Origin: UMGS172 sp045546915
GTDB lineage: Bacteria; Bacillota; Clostridia; Oscillospirales; Acutalibacteraceae
NCBI GenBank assembly: GCA_045546915.1
Contig: JAZQDU010000016.1
Location: 1-64,000 of the forward strand
Direction of reading: 5' to 3'
Length of the DNA: 64,000 nt
Shown here: positions 9,155 to 15,507 of the stretch, one piece after another
How positions within the stretch are numbered: position 1 is the stretch's first letter
How the letters are laid out: every line of letters begins with the position of its first letter
The notes under the pieces: model-generated
The model's input: only the letters and a program-made list of their open reading frames with translations
Database searches by the model: none
What the model was told of the DNA's origin: nothing
Translations under genes and position numbers: made by a program

Positions 9155-9956
9155 TGTTATTACCCGTCATTTGCCACATAAATATAGCGGCAGCAGCGGC
9201 AGCATTGAGTGATTCAGCTCTGCCGGTCATTTTTATAGTAACTTTCCTGTCACAAAGTTCAATTGTTTCTTCGGTAAGACCGTTTGCCTCATTACCGATA
9301 AGAACAACCGAATTTTTAGCAAAGTCAACCAAAGATAAACTTTCAGCCTCACCCGATACAACCGAAGCATAAATAGAAAAACCTTTTGATTTAAGTGAAT
9401 TTAAATCATCAAGTATATTTTTGCTGATAAATATAGGAAGTCGTAAAAGTGCTCCCATACCGGAACGCTGTGCCTTGGGTGAAAAAGGGTCGGTACTCCC
9501 CGAAGACATAACAATTCCCGAAATACCCAAAGCCTCTGCTGTACGGGCAATAGCCCCCAAGTTTGACGGGTCAGCAGTATTCTCAAGCATTATATATTTG
9601 CCGTCATTTATACTTTTAACACCGGAATATACCGTATCAGGAATTTTAACTACACAAAGTACACCCTGTGGATTAACAGTATCGCAAATCGATTTAAACA
9701 ACGATAAATTAAGTCTTACCCTGCGTTTTGAAACATTATAAAGGGTATCAATTTTTGCAAGGTCAACAAAGTCATCCGACAATATAAGCGTTTCAATACT
9801 GTATCCGTTAAATGCGGCATCATTGCAAAGGCGCACCCCTTCAAGCACAAATAAGCCTTCGCTCTTGCGCTCCGCAGACGATGAAATGAGTTTACGGACA
9901 GATTTTATCAGTTTATTTTCCTTGCTTTCGATAATCTCAAAATCCACCCTTTTCAC
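9144..9956 (-). CDS. TrmH-family (SpoU) RNA 2'-O-methyltransferase
   Basis: SAM-dependent ribose methyltransferase with a trefoil-knot SPOUT fold; the target is probably tRNA or 23S rRNA. An N-terminal substrate-binding domain (about residues 1-100) is followed by knot motifs: ENTADPSNLGAIARTAEA (motif 1), VVLIGNEANGL (motif 2) and VTIKMTGRAESLNAAAAAAIF (motif 3). The open frame starts with GTG at 9956. A second GTG at 9947 has GAGG at better spacing (8 bases) and would give MDFEIIESKENK. This is the first gene of the operon running to smc, with a good promoter about 35 bases upstream. The exact substrate (RlmB-like or another) cannot be told from sequence. Confidence 0.93.
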   Translation of the reverse strand: MKRVDFEIIESKENKLIKSVRKLISSSAERKSEGLFVLEGVRLCNDAAFNGYSIETLILSDDFVDLAKIDTLYNVSKRRVRLNLSLFKSICDTVNPQGVLCVVKIPDTVYSGVKSINDGKYIMLENTADPSNLGAIARTAEALGISGIVMSSGSTDPFSPKAQRSGMGALLRLPIFISKNILDDLNSLKSKGFSIYASVVSGEAESLSLVDFAKNSVVLIGNEANGLTEETIELCDRKVTIKMTGRAESLNAAAAAAIFMWQMTGNNNEC

Positions 9957-9989
9957 CTCATCGCATAATTTCTCACTATATATTTTTAT

Positions 9990-10018
9990 AATATAACAGA
10001 AATTGTATAAAAAATCAA
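9990..10018 (-). promoter_or_regulatory. Sigma-A-type promoter of the trmH-dprA-topA-smc operon
   Basis: On the minus strand TTGATT (10013-10018) and TATATT (9990-9995) are separated by 17 bases, about 35 bases before the trmH-family start. No other strong promoter was noticed down to smc. Confidence 0.6.
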
Positions 10019-10063
10019 TGCTTAATAAAAATATTATTTAAAATAGCATATATACAAATAAAA

Positions 10064-10091
10064 AAATTCCGCAACATTTGTTGCGGAATTT
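10064..10091 (-). terminator. Rho-independent terminator after the EF-G-like gene
   Basis: A 12-bp perfect stem with a 4-base loop starts six bases beyond the stop of the EF-G-like gene and is followed on the minus strand by a T-rich run. Confidence 0.85.
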
Positions 10092-10096
10092 AAAAA

Positions 10097-12145
10097 TTAA
10101 TTCTCCTGATTTTCAGCAATTACCTTTTGTGATATAAAAGGCGGTGCCTCTTCATAACGAGCAAACTCAAATGTAAATACTGCTCTGCCCTGAGCAATTG
10201 AACGCATTGCTGTTGGGAAATCACCCATTTCAGACATCGGGATATCGGCAATAATTTCCTGCTTTCGATTGGCAACCGGATTCATTCCCAGTACTCTGCC
10301 GCGACGCTTATTAATATCACCGATAACATCACCCATAACATCGTCGGGAACAGTTACGTTAAGCGTACCGATAGGCTCAAGCAAGACAGGATTGGCTTGA
10401 GGTATACCCGCCTTATATGCGGCAGCGGCAGCCATCTTAAACGACATTTCAGACGAATCAACCGGATGGTATGAACCATCAACAAGCGTAGCCTTTAATC
10501 CAACAACAGGATATCCGGCAAGAGTGCCCTTTTTAACACAATCGCGAAGACCTGTTTCTACTGCGGGGAAGAAGTTTTTCGGAACTGCACCGCCGAATAC
10601 ATTTTCAGCAAACACCATCTCATCGCTGTCGCACGGCTCAAACTCAATCCAAACATCACCGAACTGACCGTGTCCGCCCGACTGCTTTTTATGTCTACCC
10701 TGAACCTTAACTTTTTTCTTTATAGTTTCACGGTATGCAACCTTAGCGGTTTCAAGTTTTACCTCTACACCAAATTTGGCTTTTAATTTAGATGCAACAA
10801 CATCCAAGTGCTGTTCACCAAGGCCCGATATAATCTGCTCTCTGGTTTCTTTATTTGTGGAAGCAACAAGTGTGGGGTCTTCTTCCATCAGACGGGCAAG
10901 ACCTTGAGAAACCTTTTCCTCTTCACCTTTATTGACCGCTTTTACTGCCATTGAAAGACACGGTGTCGGGAATTTGGCAGCCAAAATCTTAACATTACCG
11001 TTAGCGCACAGAGTATCCCCTGTTTTTACATTACCAAGTTTTGCGACCGAGCCGATATCACCTGCATTAATCACGTCGGCTTCTTCTTGTTTGCCAGCCT
11101 TAAGCCACATAAGTTTACCCAGTTTTTCATCGTCGCCCGTGCGGGAATTTATAAGTTTCATATCTGACTTTAGCGAACCCGAAATAACCTTAAAGTAAGA
11201 AAGTTTACCAACAAACGGGTCTGCAATAGTCTTGAAAACAACTGCAGCAGCAGGTGCAGTTACGTTGCAGTTTTCGGTGCCTTCTGCATCACCTTTTACA
11301 ACATTATATTCTCTTACAGTAGCAGCAGGAGCAATTTCGGACATAATTTCAAGCATTAAACCAACACCTGCACCGGTCTGGTTTACACCTGCAAATACAG
11401 GACAAATATCGCCCGACTGCATACCTTTTGCCAAAGCACCTTTGATTTCGTCAGCAGTAAAGGCTTCACCGCCAAAATATTTTTCCATAAGTGCTTCATC
11501 AACACTGGCTACTGCCTCTAACATAACATCGCGCATATTGGAGATATCATCATTTTCAGGCATATCGGTCTCAGTTTTGTTTATACCGTCAAACTTATAT
11601 GCTTTACCGTCAATTAAATCTATGTAAGAAACAACCGTTTCACCCTCAACATAAGGAATCACAACAGGACAAATAACTGCACCGTAGTGGGCAGTAAGAG
11701 TAGAAATAACACGATAAAAATAAGCGCGTGGCGAATCAAGTTTACCGATAAAGAATGCAACCGGAACGCCTGACTCACGTGCAGAATCATAATTCAATTG
11801 AGCACCAACCGTAAGACCCGACTTACCGGATAAAGCAATTATTGCACTATCAGCGGCTGTAAGAGCCTCACTGACACCACCTGCAAAGTCAAAAAGACCG
11901 GGAGCGTCTAAAAGATTAATCTTTTTATTATTATATTCAAATTGGAACACAGAGGTAGAAACCGATACACTTCTCTTTTTTTCTTCAGCATCAAAATCCA
12001 TAACAGAAGTTCCGTCTGATGTACGACCTATACGGTCGGTAACTCCTGCGGAATAAAGCAATGCCTCGGCAAGAGATGTTTTACCGGAAGAACCGTGTCC
12101 CAGCAAAGCAATGCTTTTGATGTTGTTGATGTCGTACTGTTTCAT
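10097..12145 (-). CDS. EF-G-like translational GTPase (FusA paralogue)
   Basis: This 682-residue protein has the five-domain layout of elongation factor G: an N-terminal GTPase domain, beta-barrel, domain III, a domain IV ending near KMAAAAAYKAG, and a C-terminal EF-G_C domain with MGDVIGDINKRRGRVLGM. It is not the main EF-G. The P-loop is GHGSSGKT (usually AHIDAGKT), the G3 motif is DAPGLFDF (DTPGH is usual, so the catalytic His is missing), and G4 is GKLD (NKxD is usual). Such EF-G II paralogues are known from clostridia and actinobacteria and are not the essential translocase; the role is unclear. The ATG at 12145 has GGAG 7 bases upstream. An in-frame GTG at 12214 would add 23 residues that look like accidental read-through of the leader hairpin. 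The gene stands alone between its own promoter and terminator. Confidence 0.9.
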   Translation of the reverse strand: MKQYDINNIKSIALLGHGSSGKTSLAEALLYSAGVTDRIGRTSDGTSVMDFDAEEKKRSVSVSTSVFQFEYNNKKINLLDAPGLFDFAGGVSEALTAADSAIIALSGKSGLTVGAQLNYDSARESGVPVAFFIGKLDSPRAYFYRVISTLTAHYGAVICPVVIPYVEGETVVSYIDLIDGKAYKFDGINKTETDMPENDDISNMRDVMLEAVASVDEALMEKYFGGEAFTADEIKGALAKGMQSGDICPVFAGVNQTGAGVGLMLEIMSEIAPAATVREYNVVKGDAEGTENCNVTAPAAAVVFKTIADPFVGKLSYFKVISGSLKSDMKLINSRTGDDEKLGKLMWLKAGKQEEADVINAGDIGSVAKLGNVKTGDTLCANGNVKILAAKFPTPCLSMAVKAVNKGEEEKVSQGLARLMEEDPTLVASTNKETREQIISGLGEQHLDVVASKLKAKFGVEVKLETAKVAYRETIKKKVKVQGRHKKQSGGHGQFGDVWIEFEPCDSDEMVFAENVFGGAVPKNFFPAVETGLRDCVKKGTLAGYPVVGLKATLVDGSYHPVDSSEMSFKMAAAAAYKAGIPQANPVLLEPIGTLNVTVPDDVMGDVIGDINKRRGRVLGMNPVANRKQEIIADIPMSEMGDFPTAMRSIAQGRAVFTFEFARYEEAPPFISQKVIAENQEN

Positions 12146-12183
12146 GATGTATCTCCATTCTGCCGCTACACATCGCATAAAAA

Positions 12184-12206
12184 GTACCGTAAGCGGCGTA
12201 CGGTAC
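12184..12206 (-). terminator. Terminator-like hairpin inside the EF-G-like leader (possible attenuator)
   Basis: On the minus strand an 8-bp stem GTACCGTA/TACGGTAC with a 7-base loop is followed by five T residues. It lies 38 bases before the start codon and about 140 bases after the promoter. A terminator placed between promoter and start suggests transcription attenuation. Confidence 0.6.
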
Positions 12207-12350
12207 AAAACCACGATGCAACCACCCGATTTAAGGCACGGCGGTCTGCCGAATTTGAAATTATTTTATCAAAACAACAAATACTATCATTTATTGTGCA
12301 AAATTAACAGTTTTTATAAAGATTTTTAAATGTTTTTATTTCTTTTGTTC

Positions 12351-12379
12351 ATTATATCACATTGATTATACCAATGCAA
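12351..12379 (-). promoter_or_regulatory. Promoter of the EF-G-like gene
   Basis: Minus-strand TTGCAT (12374-12379), a 17-base spacer and a perfect TATAAT (12351-12356). It gives an unusually long leader of about 200 bases. Confidence 0.75.
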
Positions 12380-12452
12380 GTAGATTTTTAAATTTATGGC
12401 TAATAACTAAGTCAAAACAATAATAAATTACTTTTCTATATAATACACCATA

Positions 12453-12488
12453 AAAAAGTATGCCTACAAAACTGCAGGCATACTTTTT
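12453..12488 (-). terminator. Terminator of the peptide/cohesin operon
   Basis: A 13-bp perfect stem (AAAAAGTATGCCT with its complement) and a 10-base loop lie just beyond the stop of the nucleotidyltransferase gene. A/T runs on both sides mean it could work in both directions. Confidence 0.85.
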
Positions 12489-12498
12489 AGTTGATATG

Positions 12499-13632
12499 TT
12501 ATTTAATTTTTGTCTTTCTTATTAATGACACATGGTTATTTGCACTTTTTCTTTTTTCAGAATCGGTTAAAATAACAAACCATCTATAAACCCAACAAAA
12601 AACAATGGGCGTTTTTTTATTCTTTAAGGTTGGATATGATTTATATATAGTTTCTTTTGGTGGAAAAATCAAACTCCAGACTCTGCGTAGTTTGAAAAAT
12701 TTCTCGCCTTTTTTGTTTGATTTCATATAATCGTTTTTAATTAAAACTTGCTGTGTCCCATGATTATTTGACTGAAAAATGAGTTCTTCAATATCTGATA
12801 TATCATGGTTTACTTCTACATCCAAAAACCACTTATCTGCTACCGAAGAAATCTCACTGACAGCGGCTCTGTATCCACTGTTATCAATAACATCATTCAC
12901 AAACTGTTTGTCTACACTCTCAATCATTTTAGCACGCATGATATACATATCCATTATCCTACGTATACCTGCACCATATTGAACAAAGTGCTTTACACAA
13001 TGCAAAAGATTATATAAATAAAACATTGTGTCACTTAAACGGTATGAATAAGTATTCCCTATCCTTGAAGATGTAGAAAATGCGTCGGTTATGCTGCCGT
13101 AACACTCCGATTTAGGATTAAAAAACATAGAATGCAATTCAACAACTATACCGTTTTCGCCGTATGCATCAATCTCAATATCATTGATATTTTTAGTTTT
13201 ATAACCCAAACCCTGCATAACACTCTCAGCATAAAGCAAATTTTCTTTATCAATGATAAAATCAATATCACTCATCATTCGCCATTCAGGATAAGGGTAC
13301 AATGTTTTCATAACAGTTCCCTGTGTTTCAACATGGCGTATTTCTGCAGTATTCAATGCATCTACTATTGTTTGTCGTGCTTGCATTTGATTGATATGTC
13401 GCTGAACTGACAAACCATATATTGTCTTCCATTTTATATACAATTCATCATTGGGCTTATATTTTAATTTTTCAACCGAAACAAATGCAATATTTGCTAC
13501 TTCATGCTCTTTTCCATACTGAAAAACCTTATCAAATGACAAATTTTCGCCTTTTTCGGCAGGTTGTTTATCTTGAAGGGCACATGCTACTAAATGCACA
13601 AGATACTCATATTCATTTTTGAAGGTTGTCAT
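12499..13632 (-). CDS. Nucleotidyltransferase family protein (NTP_transf_5-like)
   Basis: The 377-residue protein resembles the uncharacterised nucleotidyltransferase family (PF14907 type) often found in peptide-modification and polysaccharide clusters. The expected metal-binding pair is D122 and D124 in RMMSDIDFII, after a central alpha/beta region with the family-like TQGTVMKTLYPYPEWR. The C-terminus (from about residue 300) is basic. The substrate is unknown; members near RiPP genes are suspected to transfer a nucleotide or sugar-nucleotide group to the peptide or a carrier. It is the last gene of the operon and overlaps the peptidase gene by 20 bases, so the two are coupled. Confidence 0.82.
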   Translation of the reverse strand: MTTFKNEYEYLVHLVACALQDKQPAEKGENLSFDKVFQYGKEHEVANIAFVSVEKLKYKPNDELYIKWKTIYGLSVQRHINQMQARQTIVDALNTAEIRHVETQGTVMKTLYPYPEWRMMSDIDFIIDKENLLYAESVMQGLGYKTKNINDIEIDAYGENGIVVELHSMFFNPKSECYGSITDAFSTSSRIGNTYSYRLSDTMFYLYNLLHCVKHFVQYGAGIRRIMDMYIMRAKMIESVDKQFVNDVIDNSGYRAAVSEISSVADKWFLDVEVNHDISDIEELIFQSNNHGTQQVLIKNDYMKSNKKGEKFFKLRRVWSLIFPPKETIYKSYPTLKNKKTPIVFCWVYRWFVILTDSEKRKSANNHVSLIRKTKIK

Positions 13633-14068
13633 TGTGCCTCCTCAATATTTTCTTCATAAGATTAATAGATTTTCTATAAATAAAATTGAAAGGATAAAAA
13701 CAAGGGGCTAAGACACTATACAAACGATAACTTTTCTCACTAACGTGATGCTGTTTGCCTTTTCTGACAAACCGAGTCATGATACCTATTATCTGATTCT
13801 CATTAACAGCTTCATTATTAATGCAATTATCTCCACGGATAATAAAACCGTCTTTTGTAATCTTTACAATACGATGTAATACTAATTTTTTATCACGTCT
13901 AAATAATACTACGTCATATTTTTTTAGTGGTGCTGTTATCCTTTCAACAATAACGGAATCCCGGCGATTTTTAAGTAACGGATACATACTAAATCCTACA
14001 ACCGATTCGGCCAAATAGCCTTTTTCGTTTAAAACCGCTTCAGCAGATAATGTATCATTCATTTTCAA
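13613..14068 (-). CDS. S24/S26-family peptidase, soluble Ser/His type
   Basis: The 151-residue protein has the signal-peptidase/LexA-type fold signature. GFSMYPLL places the nucleophile at S27. KYDVVLFRR is the second strand motif, and LHRIVKI puts His (H65) where bacterial signal peptidases have Lys; the Ser/His arrangement recalls the SipW/Sec11 type. IRGDNCINNE matches the GDN motif. There is no N-terminal membrane anchor, so it probably acts in the cytoplasm or at the membrane surface. Its C-terminal segment is moderately hydrophobic and basic. It overlaps the PqqD-like gene by 14 bases. In this operon a natural guess is cleavage of the short peptides; that is inference. Confidence 0.82.
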   Translation of the reverse strand: MKMNDTLSAEAVLNEKGYLAESVVGFSMYPLLKNRRDSVIVERITAPLKKYDVVLFRRDKKLVLHRIVKITKDGFIIRGDNCINNEAVNENQIIGIMTRFVRKGKQHHVSEKSYRLYSVLAPCFYPFNFIYRKSINLMKKILRRHNDNLQK

Positions 14069-14324
14069 ATACTCCGGCAGAAATCATTTTATCAATGATT
14101 TTCTTTGTATCAAGTTCGGCTTTAGAAAGTTCAATATTATACTTTTCAGACAACTTTTTAGCAACATCACTAAAAGTAAAACCTTGCGATACCAAATCCC
14201 AAATATCAGCAGCAGTCGCATTAAGTTCTATCATCCCGTGAAACTCTTTACTTAAATCTCCAGAGCTTACAACTATAAATTTATCACCCATTTGTTGTTT
14301 TACAAATCCATCTTTAATCTTCAT
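14055..14324 (-). CDS. PqqD-like peptide-binding protein
   Basis: An 89-residue protein with the PqqD/RRE (RiPP recognition element) look: N-terminal beta strands (GDKFIVVSS, FHGMIELN), the conserved NATAADIWDLVSQG, then helices ending with KKIIDKMISAGVFENE. Stand-alone PqqD proteins bind leader peptides of ribosomally made peptides and present them to modifying enzymes. An AAGGTG ribosome site precedes the ATG. It sits between the kinase-like and peptidase genes, close to two candidate leader-bearing peptides, which supports a leader-binding job. No radical SAM partner is encoded in this operon. Confidence 0.88.
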   Translation of the reverse strand: MKIKDGFVKQQMGDKFIVVSSGDLSKEFHGMIELNATAADIWDLVSQGFTFSDVAKKLSEKYNIELSKAELDTKKIIDKMISAGVFENE

Positions 14325-14339
14325 ATATCTACACCTTTT

Positions 14340-15044
14340 TTATATTTCTCCAAAAATAGCACTCTTTGCAGTCAGCACCGCTTCTTTTGATATATCACAC
14401 TCTAACACAAAAACAGGAACGTTCTCAAAAAGATTATTGCACAACTCCAACGTCTGTTTTAATGCGACAGGACATTTTGGCAAATAAACCTGTTTTAACA
14501 GCATCGGCAATTGGTCTTTAGGGTTAATTTTAACAATACGATTAGTTTTAGACTGCTTTATCACGCAAATTGCTTTTAAAATAGATTTGCGGTTTTTTTG
14601 CCATTTTTCTTTACCTGCCCAAGGAGTGCCATAGACATAAACCTCGTCATTATCGATACTTAATATAGGTTTATCGCCATTAATTATGTCCACATCACTT
14701 GTGAAAAAATCTTTCCAAAGTTTTATATGAGTACTCTTTCCTGTTCCGCTTGGAGCAACAAAAAGCAAACCGCTTTCTTTATAAGTAATTGCGGCACCGT
14801 GCATAACAAATCTGTTATATTTCGGCAACTGTTCAGCAATTTTACGGTAAATACATATAAATTCTGCATACCATTCAGGCACCGGCTCTTTAGAATTACT
14901 TATTTCTTTATCCAAATCTTCATCGGACGCACTAACAGCAAAATCGTAGTTTACAGAACCAACCACGTAATCTTTACAGGCATATTGAATATACTCATAC
15001 TTATTTTCAACAGAAATTATCTTTTCAGCTAATTTAAGTTTCAT
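14340..15044 (-). CDS. HPr-kinase-like ATPase/kinase
   Basis: The 234-residue protein contains the HPr kinase/PEP carboxykinase-type P-loop APSGTGKSTHIKLW (K103), preceded by MHGAAITYKESGLLFV, and DIINGDKPIL, which matches the second acidic motif of HprK-like kinases. It lacks the N-terminal HprK domain. Short HprK-like proteins occur in lasso-peptide and other RiPP clusters, where one (in the paeninodin cluster) phosphorylates a serine of the peptide. Here the likely substrate would be the short peptides, which are rich in Ser and Thr; this is inference. The ATG at 15044 has GAGGG about 11 bases upstream. A stem-loop separates it from the peptide genes. Confidence 0.85.
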   Translation of the reverse strand: MKLKLAEKIISVENKYEYIQYACKDYVVGSVNYDFAVSASDEDLDKEISNSKEPVPEWYAEFICIYRKIAEQLPKYNRFVMHGAAITYKESGLLFVAPSGTGKSTHIKLWKDFFTSDVDIINGDKPILSIDNDEVYVYGTPWAGKEKWQKNRKSILKAICVIKQSKTNRIVKINPKDQLPMLLKQVYLPKCPVALKQTLELCNNLFENVPVFVLECDISKEAVLTAKSAIFGEI

Positions 15045-15073
15045 TGTTGCTCATACCCTCATTACACGATTTT

Positions 15074-15102
15074 AAGGGTTGCCGCCAAATGCAGCAACCC
15101 TT
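15074..15102 (-). promoter_or_regulatory. Stem-loop between the peptide genes and the kinase-like gene
   Basis: AAGGGTTGC and GCAACCCTT form a 9-bp stem with an 11-base loop. No T-run follows on the minus strand, so it is not a full terminator. It could act as an RNA-processing or 3'-end stabilising hairpin that gives more peptide mRNA than enzyme mRNA. Confidence 0.5.
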
Positions 15103-15167
15103 ATTCTCTTTAAATTGTAGTATGGAAGGATTACACAAACACTTATGCATTAACCCTATTATGTTTA

Positions 15168-15326
15168 TTATTCCCAAGTATCATCAGGAAGTACAACCTC
15201 GGACTCGTGGCTACCGGGTGTACCGTCGCCACCTATCTCAGTGTTTCCCGTACTTGTTGTGATAACATCATCACAAACAAACATAGTTATATCCATTTCG
15301 GGTTCAATATAAATCATATTATCCAA
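15168..15326 (-). CDS. Short peptide 1 (candidate modified-peptide precursor, 52 residues)
   Basis: The start is TTG at 15326 because AAGGAGG lies 8 bases upstream; an in-frame start at 15365 would add 13 residues but lacks a ribosome site. The N-terminus carries YIEPEMDITMF and DDVITTS. The middle is rich in Gly, Ser and Thr (GNTEIGGDGTPGSHES), and the C-terminus is EVVLPDDTWE. The 34-residue peptide encoded just upstream has the same first and last blocks but lacks the middle. There is no signal peptide and one Cys. The pattern of a conserved leader, a variable middle and a conserved end next to PqqD, kinase, peptidase and nucleotidyltransferase genes fits a RiPP-like precursor. I recognise no named family and the function is not established. 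Confidence 0.72.
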   Translation of the reverse strand: MDNMIYIEPEMDITMFVCDDVITTSTGNTEIGGDGTPGSHESEVVLPDDTWE

Positions 15327-15387
15327 TTGAAATCCCTCCTTAAACAAAACAAATTTAGATATCATTTTAAAACCTAAATATACTCAA

Positions 15388-15492
15388 TTATTCCCAATCA
15401 TCATCAGGAAGTACAACACTTGTTGTAATTACATCTTCTGAATCTAACATTGTAACTTCGATTTGAGGTTCAACATACTTCATTTTTTCCAT
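15388..15492 (-). CDS. Short peptide 2 (candidate modified-peptide precursor, 34 residues)
   Basis: A complete ATG-TAA frame of 34 codons with GAGG 8 bases before the ATG. The protein begins MEKMKYVEPQIEVTML, continues SEDVITTS, and ends VVLPDDDWE. It aligns with peptide 1 at both ends: Y-EP----TM, DVITTS and VVLPDD-WE. The duplicated layout shows that both are real genes, not chance frames. It has no Cys and is acidic. It lies 16 bases after the cohesin-protein gene and 62 bases before peptide 1, in the same transcription unit. The likely role is a substrate of the downstream enzymes, by inference. Confidence 0.72.
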   Translation of the reverse strand: MEKMKYVEPQIEVTMLDSEDVITTSVVLPDDDWE

Positions 15493-15507
15493 TTTAAAGT
15501 TCCTCTC

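Noticed and set aside
12146..12214. In-frame extension of the EF-G-like protein from GTG at 12214
   Set aside because: The added residues would be encoded by the terminator-like hairpin, and the ATG at 12145 has the better ribosome site.
12214..12300. Possible leader peptide in the EF-G-like leader (ATG-ATA-GTA start, nine codons)
   Set aside because: It has no ribosome site and no codon bias that fits antibiotic- or amino-acid-sensing attenuation, so I do not annotate it.
15044..15262. A 72-codon plus-strand frame across peptide 1 and the stem-loop
   Set aside because: It is antisense to peptide 1, which is supported by its paralogue.
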